Source: Inia geoffrensis
Taxonomy: Eukaryota > Chordata > Mammalia > Artiodactyla > Iniidae
DNA length: 64,000 bases
Reading direction: 5' to 3'
Assembly (NCBI GenBank): GCA_036417435.1
Contig: CM070919.1
Coordinates: forward strand, 35,952,318-36,016,317
The notes below the pieces were generated by a model. That model was not told the origin of the DNA and made no database searches. It saw only the letters and a program-made list of their open reading frames with translations. Positions 23,228 through 35,529 of this stretch are shown piece after piece; position 1 is the first letter of the stretch; each line of letters starts with the position of its first letter. A program made the position numbers and the translations under genes.

Positions 23228-24690
23228 TATCTTATTTTTCTTTTAATGAAACTCAGAAGCTTTCCATCTGTAGGTATTCAATGAATTATAATTGCCCTTC
23301 TTTTCATCTATATCCTGGAGATAAAATCTTCATTTTAAAGATTAAATCTACATTTAATCTACATTTAATTAAATCTACATTTAATTTTTCATTCAGGAAT
23401 TATAATTTTTTCATGGCTTTCTGAGTAACATTAATAAAATTTGCATACTCATCATAACAGTAAATAACACAATATAAGATGATAAATATTTAATAGCATT
23501 TCCTCAACTTTTAGAGAACAGTTGGAACAATTCAAACTGTTGGACACTGTTTACTTAGAAACTGACTTTCTTGAAACAGGAGGTAAACATATTTAAAAAT
23601 TTTTTTTCATAACTGAAACTGTAGGACAAGCATGAATTCACCCCTTCATTAAGGCAGAGTCCACAAGAGGACTATTTTTTCAGCTGGAAAAATACAGTTT
23701 GTTAAGTAAATTCCAATTAAGTCAATTAAAGCTTAACCACAACAAATTTAAAAATGAAACATCTAATTATTGTTTCCCTCATTCCCAGTAATGGAATGAT
23801 GTTTTCGTATTAAATGTATTGATTATTTTGGTTTTGTGCAGACATGACTTTAACGTATCTATATGCTTTCAGTTAATAACTCAATCAGTTACATAAAATT
23901 CTAGATTCCTGGCTTCTCTTTAAAAAAAAAAAAAAAAAAGAAACTTCAATACTCCTTATTTCCTCCTACCTGATTCATTCATTCCTGTAATCCTATCACC
24001 CCTCTGTCCTGAGGGCATATAAATTGACAACTGCAATCCATTGATCAAAAAAAAAGGTATAAGAAGTGGTCCCTACTTTTCTCAAAAAGCTTGCAACATA
24101 GTAAGAAAAAATTAATAAACATTCAAAAAGACAATTTTAATAGGATTAAAAAATGTGTTTCTTCTGTTTATATCAAAGTTTCAGATAAGACACCTCCCTT
24201 CCAAAAAAAAAACCCCCAAAACAAAAACTGAAACCAGTGCTATAGCTGCCAAACCACCTCCAGGGTATAAGAGAGAAATTGAAGATTGATCAGCTCAGAG
24301 AGGGTGCATTTCCTTTAGAAGTTGATAACGGTGCTAACCGCGCTACTAGGGAGGGGATTATTGCCCATAAACTTCATCCAGTTGAGGAGAACTTCAAGAA
24401 TCACCCCCAAATTTAGTGTGTGTCTCCCTGGCGTTCGAGGAATCCAGAGAATGATGTCTGAATTTTTCCCGAAGTCTAAAGGCTAAGGGCAGCAGGAGTC
24501 ACCAACCAGGGGGCCAACCTAAGGACAAAAGGTCTGAGTTGGGAATGAGCTGCCTACCCATCAAAGAGGGCCTTTCCAGCAGAAGGGAGCCAGCTGGGAG
24601 CTGGGAAGACAGATGCTGAGGAAGGAAGGAGCCTCGTCGTCTTCCATCATCCTCCTTTACCATTGTAGGTTTTCCAATTTAAAATAGTCC
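23228..24690. other. Unrecognised sequence
   Basis: No gene recognised. Contents are a short 'aatctacattta' direct repeat near 23344-23387, an A17-18 tract near 23922-23939 and otherwise unremarkable sequence. The 98-codon frame that begins in the SINE at 23128 is a SINE artefact. Confidence 0.4.
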
Positions 24691-24695
24691 CTAGC

Positions 24696-24696
<1 letters not shown>

Positions 24697-24742
<46 letters not shown>
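24697..24742. repeat. (GT)23 microsatellite
   Basis: Uninterrupted GT, followed by degenerate 'acgtgcacgtgcgtg' alternating purine-pyrimidine sequence that extends Z-DNA potential to about 24770. Confidence 0.96.
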
Positions 24743-24745
<3 letters not shown>

Positions 24746-24770
24746 TGCACGTGCGTGTATATACGCGACT

Positions 24771-26880
24771 GTGTTGGGAAGAATAAATTAAACGTGAAGT
24801 TTTGATTTTACACTGAGTTCACCTTTTAAAGCCATACCTAAGGGACTACTTACTTTTTACCTGAGAGACATTATACGAGATGACGTGAGATTCCACCCCA
24901 CAGCCTGGAAGTACAGCTTGTTGAAAGTAGGTTGAAAGGTGGCAGGAGAGGGAGATGATAAAGGTGTTTTATTCCGGGGTCCTTACCAATCCTGCTCTTT
25001 CAGTGAAGTTACACAACATAAGCTTCGGCACAAAGGACTGCAAAGGCTGTTCATCGTAGAGCACAGAAAACCAGTTCACGGTAAAGAAATCAGTGTGTCT
25101 TGCAGAAGGACAACAGAATTTTCATGAAGGAGGAGGAAGGACTGGAAAAGAGTTGGGCACCGGTTACAGATGACTTTAGAGTTTGGGCATTATGAAGCCT
25201 GTGGCCACATCAAATGGTGGCCCCATAGCCTAAATATTTCAGTGGATCACTCTGCCTAACTAATGAAAAGCTGGAGACGACCACTGTGAGCCTCTACAAT
25301 CCCTCTACAATACAGTATATACTGTTACCAAATAAATCGAGATGTGAAGAAACAGATTCAACTGCCATTTCAGTAAGAGTAGGATTCTGAAGCTAAATGA
25401 TTAAGGAGAGCTGAACTTCAGAACACAGGAAGGGAAATGACATGAGTCGATAGTTCAGTGGAAGTGACAGACTAGAAACGGATCATTTGAAGAGCATTAC
25501 AGAGAGTTGGGACATCAAAAGGTAGCTGTCCCCAGAAGACATTTTTATGTCATTTTGAATAATATTTAACTAAACACATGGAGGTAAGCGTGGTCATGGA
25601 AACAGAGTTTTGAACTTGAAGCCAGTGGACGAAGGTTGTCTTTCTACCTCGTTGTACGTCAAACGCCTGAAGATGTTGATATTCAGTGTCAGGAAAGACA
25701 ATCCTCCGTAGGTCTCTCGGGCTCCTCCGTGCCTTGTGAAGTTTGTCGAGAACGCAAAGCCTTGACTGCTTTCACTGGGGCCATTCCTCAGGGTCGTGTT
25801 GACAGAAAGCAACCTGGAGAGATGATGTAATGGCTGCCTCTGAAACAAAGAGCAGGTTTGCTTGCTGCTTGCTATAAAAACAACGGACTCCTCAAGTTCA
25901 GTGTTCCCCAGCTGCAATGCGAACCCACCGTGTGTAGAGCAACCATCTGGGCCCTTCTGTATCACCCTCATACGGGGACGAGGGAAACCCAGCACAATCA
26001 CAGTGATGTCCGTGCTGCTTCCTGTGCTTTGAGTAACGAAGTCTCCTGTCTCTGACCTGGGAGCCTTTGTTACTTCTCCGGCTTCCATGACAATTAACAG
26101 GCTAACTTATTAGTTCACAAGTAGGATAAGATCTCTGACCCGACAATCATCAGTGGTATGTGTAAACCTCTACCACGTACATAGCTTTCCCTGCTATACT
26201 GTTATAGCAGGATATACTGTTCTAGGGTATTCATGTTACTATATTTGAAATGTTCTTATGTAACTAGACTAGGCATTCCTTAATTTCTGGAGAACTTTCA
26301 TTGTTAATGCCTCAAGACAAATTAATAACATGCATATACCTGGGTAAGTCAGAATCCTCTTACTTGTTTGTTTAGTACTCACCTTTAAACATTCATCTTT
26401 ACAGTAAGCTTCAAGAGATTTTAAGTTCAGGTCAGCAAGTTCTCGTCATCTGAACCTTCCAGTTCTTTCCCATCTCACCAACTTTCGCTACTTCACTTTC
26501 TACCCCAGAGACCTGTTTGCGCACATCCGCACAAATACACATGATTTGAATTAAGGGCAGGAAGATGGTCTTTGGGTCTCTCCTATATCCATCTTGTGAC
26601 ATTGACTGTAACCTGGATAAGTTAAAGAGTTCCCTCAACATTGAAACAATGTATAATGCAATAAACAGATGCAGCAATACAGAAACTATTGTTATAATCT
26701 TATAAATGGCAGGCCGCAGTAAGATAATTATGAGGATGAATAGTCTTATTAATGTCAGATACAATAGTATTTTCAATAAACTTGTGACAAAGCATCTTCT
26801 ATTCCTTTGCAACCAATATTGAAGACTTGTGGAAGTATATGAACTTTTCTTCAGATTCATAAAAAGGCATAAGAGGAGAT
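24771..26880. other. Unrecognised sequence with two longish minus-strand frames
   Basis: Minus-strand frames at 25594-26088 (164 codons) and 26432-26860 (142 codons) are the longest outside L1 and the minisatellite. I recognise no domain in either. The first has mixed composition and the second has a hydrophobic stretch of about 40 residues. Neither has visible promoter or splice context, and frames of this size occur by chance in 64 kb. A 9-bp-stem, 4-base-loop inverted repeat (cctgctata...tatagcagg) lies at 26190-26211. Confidence 0.3.
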
Positions 26881-29800
26881 AGTGACATAATTATAATTAT
26901 ATTAAGAAGCTTGGTTGATTGGTTGTCAGCACACTTTACATTTAACAGTCTTGGGTGTTTTTACATGATAATGGCATAATGACAGTAATGAACTTAGAAG
27001 TTATTCTTAGCAGAGTATCATAGCAGAGTGCAATCGATTTCTTCACAAGCTATAAATGCAATCCCCAACCATATAGGTTATTGTAAATGCAAAGCACAAA
27101 TTCTCATTCATAACTACTTAATTAAAGAACATTATTGGTTTACCTGTAATTGCTTTAATTTATCACAGTGTTACAATTTATAAGTAATGTGTGTTATTCT
27201 TCAGTCGTTTTATTGTGATTACACATAATTTACAATTCACATTACCGGATTTCTAATTAGCCTCTAAATATTCTTGGTTATAAAAATGAAAATACTATTT
27301 TAAGGAGAATAGGATAATTAACAGTGTGGTAAATCTATTGGCTGTCAAGCATTTACCGAACAATAAAGTCAACTAATTCAGGCTATTTAGTTGATGAGTT
27401 ATAAAATTTTATGAAGTTATGGAGCATGACGTAGTCACTCCTTGAGGCGCTAAGAGTAAGAAGTCTGCGCTTCAAATTAATCTTAGTAGCACTCTGGGTC
27501 ACACTGTATTTAGCAAAGCGACACATTTACCATCCACTTGTGGGTTAGGGTGGCTGGCACTGGAGAGGCAGACAGGATACACGACTGTCGTTGTCTTCCT
27601 AAGTGAGCCTTTCTCTTCTTACAGCTTTCAGGTTATTAGACTCAGTAAGCTGAAGAGTGAAAAACCCAGTTGAATCTTTTGTGTTTCTAGGATTTGGGAT
27701 AGATAATGTGGCTGGTTAGGAAGATCACTGTTTTGCATTTTTGTTGAAAGTTTTTTAAAAGCTTTGTTTGGGTGTGAGGTAACTGTAAGCCAGAGTCACA
27801 CGACCTGACTCTTTGTCTTCAAGATGGCTAATGGAAGACACATGACTGGCTTCAAGTGTTCCGTAGAACGTGCAGCCACCTATACAGAGTGTTTTGAAAG
27901 GTCTTCAAACTTCAAGGTCTCCTCTAAATGAACCTGAAATTTCTACCATGAGAGACAGTACTTTGGGTTAGGCATGTATCCAGGAAGCTTCCGTAAATGA
28001 ACATGTGCTATGTAGCATGGGTGAAGCGTTAATCTTTGGTCCTTATTATTGACTTCATCGGAATTCATTTTTTAAATGAGATAGTATCAGGCAGAAGAGG
28101 TAAAAGGGACAAGGAAAATACTAAATCAGAAAAAAGAAGAGAATGGTAATAGTAGTGAATCCTGTTCAGGACAGAAGCCTAGGCAAAGTAACATAAAAGG
28201 AGTATGTATGGGGGTGTAGGGAGGGGGGCTCTATATATATCCAGGAGCCCAGAGGGCCCTGGGAAGCTTCTGTGGACCGGGATAGAATAGAAGATCATTG
28301 AAAAGAATTGGGACTGTCATCAAAGGCGAACTGTCCCTCGCTGGGTAATTTTGCCTAAGGCCAACCATAGAATCACCCTGCCAAGATTTTTTTTATCCCA
28401 GCCCTCGAATCTATTGCACTTCCTCACCTTTAACGAAATGAAGCCTTCCATAATTCAGAATAAAAATCATTGATATAACTTTGTAAATTGAATCAAGAGA
28501 TAAAGTCCTATAATCATAAATTTCACTTACAGTTCAAGCCATATCACCATAACTGCCAATCATCAGCTAAATTCATCTGCATTGCAACTTGGTTGTCATG
28601 AATAAAATGGGCCCCCTTTTCAAATACTACTCTACTTATACTCACAGCCATAGGCAGACATGAACTGCTAATGGGACAAGTCGAGCCTCTGGATTTTGTC
28701 TTCTGATATTGAAAAAACCCACATCCCCACCCATCATTTTATAGTCAGGGACGTAACCAAAGATCCCAAAGATTGTGGCCATATCATACACCCAAGGGTT
28801 AATAGGTCTGTCTGGGCTCTCAAGTTAGTCATATCATTGTGATGAAATCAACAAAGGCCCACTCTGAGGACTTTCAGGACCAGCTTGGAAGCATTTTGTG
28901 ATAATGGCGTTCATTGTAACTGGATTTGACCTGTGGTTAACTCATAGCAGCAACTAAAAAAGCATGCATTTAACCAGGCCGTATAATTCTAGCCCAAAGC
29001 GAGCTTTTTAGTCAGCCTACTGATGTCACCCAAAAAATACTGTGGAATTGATTAGCTAGTTGCATTCAATTGACTCAATATATTTTTTGTGTATTCTTTA
29101 GGCAAGAAATGTGCAATTATGTTGTGTGGACTGCCTGTGTTTCCTTCTCTTCCAGACTGTCTATATTCAATATGCTCAGAGCAGTTATTAGTTTAGATTA
29201 TAAAATGGGTCTCAATTTTTCCTAAAAAGAGGTTGTTGATTTTTCAACAGTAAAATTCCCCTTTCTTTCTGAGTGTGTGTATGTGTGGTTTTTAAATCGC
29301 ACTTGAACATATAAAGGAATATTATGTCGGAAATCTACGCTAATTGAAGCAAAGAGTTTAATGGGCTCATAAAGGTAAGGACACGCCGTACCTCAGCTGA
29401 TTTCTTCTCGATTAGGATGCAGGGTGTTACCGCGTTCTTCCTTTTGGGTATGACTTGGGTCTGTAGAGTGCAGTCCGTAAATGACTTTCCATGGCTTTTG
29501 AAAAGGTGGTGTGCATGTTAATATTTTAAACTGAAGTAATTGCTTCTTTTGCTCAGCAATGGGTTTCATTTACAAGTGTTTATCCTCGGCAAATGGAAAG
29601 TATGGTTAATCTAAGTTAAAAATGGGTTCTTTAAATAGCTCTAATTATATTCTGTCTATATTTGTATGTACAAGACACTTAAGGTTTAATTGCTAGCAGT
29701 TCTAACAAACCATAATGTTTATTACCTGGTTTTAAATTATTGTTATGGATGGCACTTGAACGAGAAAATAAATGATTTGTCGACTACAAAATACAGTAAA

Positions 29801-30250
29801 TAAAAGATGGACCAAGGTTTTAAAAAATGATTTTTAACATAACTTGAAATTTTAAACGAATTTATCAGAAAGACGTTACATAAAGCAAATTCTTCCTTTA
29901 TCTTTCTTTTTTGTTTAAACTCTAAAGGTACAGAAGAAAGGTAGTCTCTAGTGGTATCAAGTTAGTGGGATTTTTATTTTCAAAAATTATGAAGATCTTA
30001 ATGTTCAAGGGTCAGAACAGGCGGGACTAAATTTTACATTTTAATTCATGTTTATTTTACTAAGATGGTAAAGAAAAAAAGATTTCTGTCTTCTTTAGGA
30101 AAAGAAAAATTTACTAAGAAGAAAGATAAACATCAGAAGTAATAGGTTGCTTTTTCTTAAATGTTAAAACCCGTTTGTTTTAGGTTGATGTCATGCTAGT
30201 TTAAGTCAATTTAATTTGCTTATACTCTGCATTTTGATTAACCAGAAAAG
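26881..30250. other. Repeat-poor AT-rich block; candidate conserved non-coding DNA
   Basis: About 3.4 kb with no SINE, LINE, microsatellite or long open frame that I can recognise, the longest such stretch in the window. Parts at 26,990-27,470 and 29,090-29,790 are rich in TAATTA/AATTA homeodomain-type words and TTTAAT runs with little low-complexity decay, the look of vertebrate conserved non-coding elements. This is an impression from composition and repeat absence; no alignment was possible. Confidence 0.35.
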
Positions 30251-30584
30251 ACTTGGTTGGGCAATGCTTCCTTTCTCTGAAATCTGTGAAAGGTCTTCCC
30301 TCATCTTTGGGAAAACTTCTGAGTTACATTGGAGTTTTACTGAGGGAATTAAGAGACTTCGGTCATTTTATTGACATTTCATTTCCTATTTGCTTTATTG
30401 GGATTTTCAAGATATGCAAAATAAAGTCTAAACCAAAAAACAATTTATTAATAACACCTTTATCGCTATGAAATTACAAGGTCAGAGATATTATGACTTC
30501 CCTCCATGGTCTGTAAGTAAAAAAATGAAACAACATTTTATACCATACTTTCTCACTAGCAAATGTTTAATTAGAAAGCAGCAT

Positions 30585-30735
30585 GGGGACTTCCTTGGTG
30601 GTCCAGTGGTTAAGACTCTGAGCTTCCACTGCAGGGGGCATGCGTTCCATCCCTGGTCGGGGAACTAAGATCCCGCATGCTGCGCGGCATGGCCAAAAAA
30701 TAAATAAATAAATAAATATTTAATAAAGAAAAAGA
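30585..30735 (+). mobile_element. Short (~130 bp) tRNA-derived SINE, cetartiodactyl type
   Basis: Head 'ggggacttccttggtggtcc', then 'agtggttaagactctgagct', degenerate B box 'cgttccatccc', 'ggtcggggaactaagatccc', and tail (AAAT)n. This is the tRNA-Glu-like CHR/ART relative with 'gtccagtggttaagactc', distinct from the eight copies with the 'gcgcagtggtt' head. A diverged duplication, gaaagcagcatg left and gaaagtggcgtg right, is possible. Confidence 0.9.
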
Positions 30736-30744
30736 AAGTGGCGT

Positions 30745-30910
30745 GATTGTGGGCAAGTCATGAAATCTCTTTGTACTTCAACTTCCCTCTCAGTAGAAGT
30801 GGGGATAATAGCTTCCTGCCTTGTAAAGTTAGCATGAGAGTCAAATAGAGTAATAAAGGAAAGCACATAAAGCATGCTGCCGTATACACGTTAGGTATTC
30901 ACGTCGCATT
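30745..30910 (+). repeat. MIR SINE fragment
   Basis: 'gtgggcaagtcatgaaatct', 'cttcaacttccctctcagta', 'gtggggataatagcttcctg' and 'gagtcaaatagagtaat' follow MIR sense order closely. Confidence 0.82.
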
Positions 30911-30959
30911 CATTTTCTCACTCCCTCTAGCTCTGAGCTCTGTCCCAAGAGCTATAAGC

Positions 30960-31610
30960 CACCGTAGTCTGCCAGTTCTTCCTTTGCACTGTCTCCCTTA
31001 TTCTTTCTTTCTCCTCCATTTCGGTTGCTTCTTTCTAGAGCTTGCCCTTGAGACTTCATGCCTAAATATTAAGCCTCTCAATTGCAATGCAGTCTCCCTC
31101 CCCACCCAGCTTCAGGGCTCCTTTCCTGTATTTGTCTCCTAAAGCACCCACAATCAGGCCACCTCTCAACCTCAAACCTGCTAAAAGATTCCTCCCCATT
31201 GAATACAGTGCCACGTGCTCACCTCGCCTCTGTGTCGGGTACCCCAGCTTCGGGGGCCACCACCTTCCCCTCCACTCCTATGTCCCAGGGGGCTGCCAGA
31301 CTCCTGCACCTCAGCCGGTCCTCAGTGCTCAGCTCAAGTTTCCCCTCCTCTGCCCAGGTACCTTTACGTTTTCTTCCCCATCCTTCAAGACTGAGGCAAA
31401 TGCCATTTCCAGGGCAGTCCCTTCTCAGCTCTGCCCATCTCTCGGTTCTAAATACATTTGTTTTATACCATTCATATGCCACTTACCCTATTTGCCTCCT
31501 AGCATAAACATTCATAAACCTGTGTCTTCTCCTCTATTGTATCACACGCTTGTTCATATCCTCAGCGTGTAACTCAGGCCTGGCACATGGTAGATACTCA
31601 GTAAATATGT
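30960..31610 (+). mobile_element. L2 LINE fragment, sense
   Basis: 'tgctcagctcaagtttcccc', 'ttctaaatacatttgttt', 'ccacttaccctatt' and 'ggcctggcacatggtagata' then 'ctcagtaaat' follow the L2 C-terminus and 3' UTR. Three overlapping 87-161-codon frames here are proline/serine-rich chance frames over degraded L2, not genes. Confidence 0.68.
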
Positions 31611-31839
31611 ATAAGTGGATATTTTTGCATGACTGAGCGAATGCTACTCACGCGGGGTGCTATATAGTGCACGACTAAGCATCAGGATGTGACCCTGATG
31701 TGACCATCAGCAGGTGATATGGGAATTAGTTCGTTCATTAGCCAGTTAATTACCCTGTAAAAATTGTGAACGCTTTCTCTCTTTTGCCCACCCTCACATC
31801 TCTCTCAGTGACCATTGCATTCTATTAATCACTTCCTGA

Positions 31840-32265
31840 TTTCTTACTATGTGTCATGCATGATGTTGTTGCCAGTGATCTGGGGGTGAACAAGACAGTG
31901 ACTGCAGCAACCAATAACAGTCTTAGAGAATAGCAAGGCGGCCAAGCTCAAGCAATCATGGCGGTGAGGCGTGATGGTGTTACAGCAGAGATTGTCTAGG
32001 GGATTGTGGAAACAAAGAACAATGTATCTGTTTTAGGCTGGGGCTCACAGAAGAGCTCCCTGAGAAGGTGATTTTAAACCAAGACCCAAGGAAAGCCCAG
32101 GGTGAGCCCAGCAGAAGGGAAGGTTGACAAGCCAGTATCATTACTGGGTACCATGCCAGGCTTCAGGTACAAAGGCAAAAGAGAGAAAAAATTGTTCCTG
32201 CCCTCACAGAGCTCATAAATAATAAAACAATTTGCAACTAGTACCTTGAAGCGAGCAAGCACTTG
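31840..32265 (-). mobile_element. L2 LINE fragment, antisense
   Basis: 'ttactatgtgtcatgcatga', 'cccagcagaagggaaggttg', 'gttcctgccctcacagagct' and 'cataaataataaaaca' match antisense L2 3' sequence, in two overlapping or adjacent pieces. Confidence 0.6.
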
Positions 32266-32278
32266 TTATTGGTGGTGT

Positions 32279-35200
32279 TTGTTTTTTTAATCTCGAGCTG
32301 CATGGGCTGTTTATATATTTTGGAGATTAATCCTTTGTCCATTGATCTGTTTACAAATATTTTGTCCCATTCTGAGGGTTGTCTTTTCGCCTTGTTTATA
32401 GTTTCCTTTGCTGTGCGAAAGCTTTGAAGTTTCATTAGGTCCCATTTGTTTATTTTTGTTTTTACTTCCATTTCTCTAGGAGGTGCTTTGAAAAAAGATC
32501 TTGCTTTATGTCAAAGAGTGTTCTTCCTATGTTTTCCTCTAAGAGTTTTATAGTGTCCGATCATACATTTAGGTCTTTAATCCATTTTGAGCTTATTTTT
32601 GTGTATGGTGTTAGGGAGTGTTCTCATTTCATTCGTTTACATGTAGCTGTCCAGTTTGCCCAGCACCACTTATTGAAGAGACTGTCTTTTCTCCATTGTG
32701 TATCCTTGCCTCCTTTGTCATAGTTTAGTCGACCATAGGTGTGTGGCTTTATCTCTGGGCTTTCTGTCCTGTTCCATTGATCTATATTTCGGGTTTTGTG
32801 CCAGTACCATATTGTCTTGGTGACTGTAGCTTTGTAGTATAGTCTGAAGTCAGGGAGTCTGATTCCTCCACCTCTGCTTTTTTCCCTCGAGATTGCTTTG
32901 GCTATTCGGGGTCTTTTAGGTCTCATACAAATTTTAAGATTTTTTGTTCTAGTTCTGTAAACAATGCCATTGGTAGTTTGATAGGGATTGCATTGAGTCT
33001 GTAGATTGCTTTGGGTAGTATAGTCATTTTCACAATGTTGATTCTTCCAATCCAAGAACATGGTATATCTCTCCGTCTGTTTGTGTCATCTTTGGTTTCT
33101 TTCATCAGTGTCTTATAGTTTCCTGAGTACAGGTCTTTTACCTCCTTAGGTAGGTTTATTCCTAGGAATTTTATTCTTTTTGTTGCAATGGTGAATGGGA
33201 TTGTTTCCTTAATTTCTCATTCTGATCTTTTGTTGTTAGAGTATAGGAATGCAAGAGATTTCTGTGCATTAATTTTGTATCCTGAAACTACCAATTTCAC
33301 TGATTAGCTCTAGTAGTTTTCTGGTGGCATCTTAAGGACTCTCTATTTATAATATCATGTCATCTGCAAACAGGGACAGTTTTCTTCTTCTTTTCCAGTT
33401 TGTATTCCTTTTATTCTTTGTCTTCTCTGATTGCCATGAGTAGAACTTCCAACACTACGTTGAATAATAGTGGCAAGAGTGGACATCCTTGTCTTGTTCC
33501 TGATGTTAGAGGAAATGCTTTCAGTTTTTCACCATTGAGAATGATGTTGGCTGTGGGTTTGTCATATATGGCCTTTATTATGATGAGGTAGGTTCCCTCT
33601 ATGCCCACTTTCTGGAGAGTTTTTATCATAAATGGGTGCTGAATTTTGTCCAAAGCTTTTTCTGCACCTGTTGAGGTGATCATGTGGTTTTTATTCTTCA
33701 GTTTGTTAATATGGTGTATCACATTGATTGATTTGCGTATACTGAAGAATTCTTGCATCCCTGGGATAAACCCCACTTGATCATGGTGTATGATCCTTTT
33801 GATGTGTTGTTGGATTCTGTTTGCTGGTATTTTGTTGAGGATTTTTGCATCTGTATTTGTCAGTGATATTGGTCTGTAATTTTCTTTTTTTGTAGTAACT
33901 CTGTCTGGTTTTAGTATTAGAGTGATGGTGGCCTCGTAGGATGAGTTTGGGAGTATTCCTTCCTCTGCAATTTTTTGGAAGAGTTTGAGAAGGAGGGGTG
34001 TTGGCTCTTCTCTAAATGTTTGATAGAATTCACCTGTGAAGCCATCTTGTCCTGGACTTTTGTTTGCTGGAAAATTTTTAATCACAGTTTCTATTTCATT
34101 ACTTGTGATCGGACTGTTCATGTTTTCTGTTTCTTCCTGGTTCAGTCGAGAAAGGTTATATCTTTCTAAGAATTTGTCCATTTCTTCATGGTTGTCCATT
34201 TTACTGGCATATAGTTGTTTGTAGTAGTCTCTTACAATCCTTTGTATTTCTGCACTGTCAGCTGTGATTTCTCCTTTTTCATTTCTAATTTTACTAATTT
34301 GGTCCTCTCTCTTTTTTTCTTGATGAATCTGTCTAAAAGTTTATCAATTTTGTTTATCTTCTCAAAGAACCAGCTTTTAGTTTTATTGATCTTTGCTATT
34401 GTTTTCTTTGTTTCTATTTCATTTATTTCTAATCTGATCTTTGTGATTTCTTTCCTTCTGCTAACTTTGGGTTTTCTTTGTTCTTGTTTCTCTAGTCCCT
34501 TTAGGCGTAAGGTTAGATTGTTTATTTGAGATGTTTCTTGTTCCTTGAGGTAGGCTTGTATTGCTATAAACTTCCCTCTTAGAACTGCTTTTGCTGCATC
34601 CCATAGGTTTTGGATCATCATGTTTCTGTTGTCTTTTTTCTCTACGTATTTTTTTATTTCCTCTTTGATTTCTTCAGTGATCTCTTGATTATTTAGTAAT
34701 GTAGTGTTTAGCCTCCATGTGTGGTGGTTTTTGTGTTTTTTTTTTTCCCTGTCATTGATATCTAATCTCATAGTGTTGTAGTCAGAAGAGATGATTGATA
34801 TGGTTTCAATTTTCTTAAATTTACCGAGGCTTGATTTGTGACCCAACATGTGATCTATCCTGGAGAATGTTCCATGTGCACCGGAGAAGAAAATGTAATC
34901 TGCTGTTTTCAGATGGAATGTCCTATAAATAGCAAATAAATCTATCTGGTCTGTTGTGTCATTTAAAGCTTGTGTTTCTTTATTAATTTTCTGTCTGGAC
35001 GACCTGTCCACTGGTGTGAGGTGTTAAAGTCCCCCCACTATTATTGTGTTACTGTCAATTTCCTCTTTTATAGCTGTTAGCATTTGCCTTATGTATTGAG
35101 GTGCTCCTATGTTGGGTGCATATATATTTATAATTGTTATATCTTCGTCGTGGATTGATCCCTTGATCATTATGTAGGGTCCTTCCTTGTCTCTTGTAAC

Positions 35201-35450
35201 ATTCTTTGTTTTAAGGTCTGTTTTATCTGGTATGAGGATTGCTACTCCAGCTTTCTTTTGATTTTCATTTGCATGGAATATCTTTTTCCATCCCCTCACT
35301 TTCAGTCTGTATGTGTCCCTAGGTCTGAAGTGGGTCTCTTGTCAACAACGTATATATGGGTCATGCTTCTGTATCCATTCAGTGAGCCTGTGTCTTTTGG
35401 TTGGAGCATTTAATCCATTCACATTTAAGGTAATTATCGATATGTATGTT
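32279..35450 (-). pseudogene. L1 ORF2 (endonuclease-reverse transcriptase), broken and 3'-truncated
   Basis: ORF2p nicks target DNA and reverse-transcribes L1 RNA. The apurinic-like endonuclease domain lies at about 35450-34770. The frame at 35299-35024 has KKAGVAILIPDKTD, and the next (35011-34232) carries the end of the domain, where the catalytic SDH motif reads SDY (codons at 34778-34786): the histidine is replaced. The reverse transcriptase is readable at 34199-33411 (262 codons) with [15 protein letters not shown] and SGTRQGCP. A frame break follows, and the FADD catalytic motif is intact in another frame at 33359-33370. Later pieces at 33105-32624 and 32471-32279 end abruptly at IYKQPMQLEIKKTN. 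Multiple frameshifts and stops; C-terminal end lost. Confidence 0.93.
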
Positions 35451-35529
35451 CCTATTACAATTTTCTTAACTGTTTTGGGTTCGTTTTTGTAAGTCCTTTT
35501 CTTCTCTTGTGTTTCCTGCCTAGATAAGT

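Noticed and set aside
26190..26211. 9-bp stem, 4-base loop inverted repeat as a terminator or small RNA
   Set aside because: A bacterial-type terminator is not meaningful here and the stem is too short for a microRNA precursor. Short hairpins like this are common by chance.
26432..26860. 142-codon minus-strand frame with a hydrophobic, membrane-like stretch
   Set aside because: AT-rich antisense sequence readily gives isoleucine/leucine runs. No signal peptide, recognised family or gene context.
31082..31572. Two overlapping plus-strand frames of 141 and 161 codons
   Set aside because: They overlap in different frames over a degraded L2 fragment, are rich in proline, serine and leucine, and resemble no protein I know.
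34215..34529. Plus-strand frames across the L1 (for example 104 codons here, and those at 35824-36186 and 36186-36437)
   Set aside because: Antisense shadows of L1 ORF2 and ORF1; rich in F, S, L and C as expected for complement of A-rich coding sequence.
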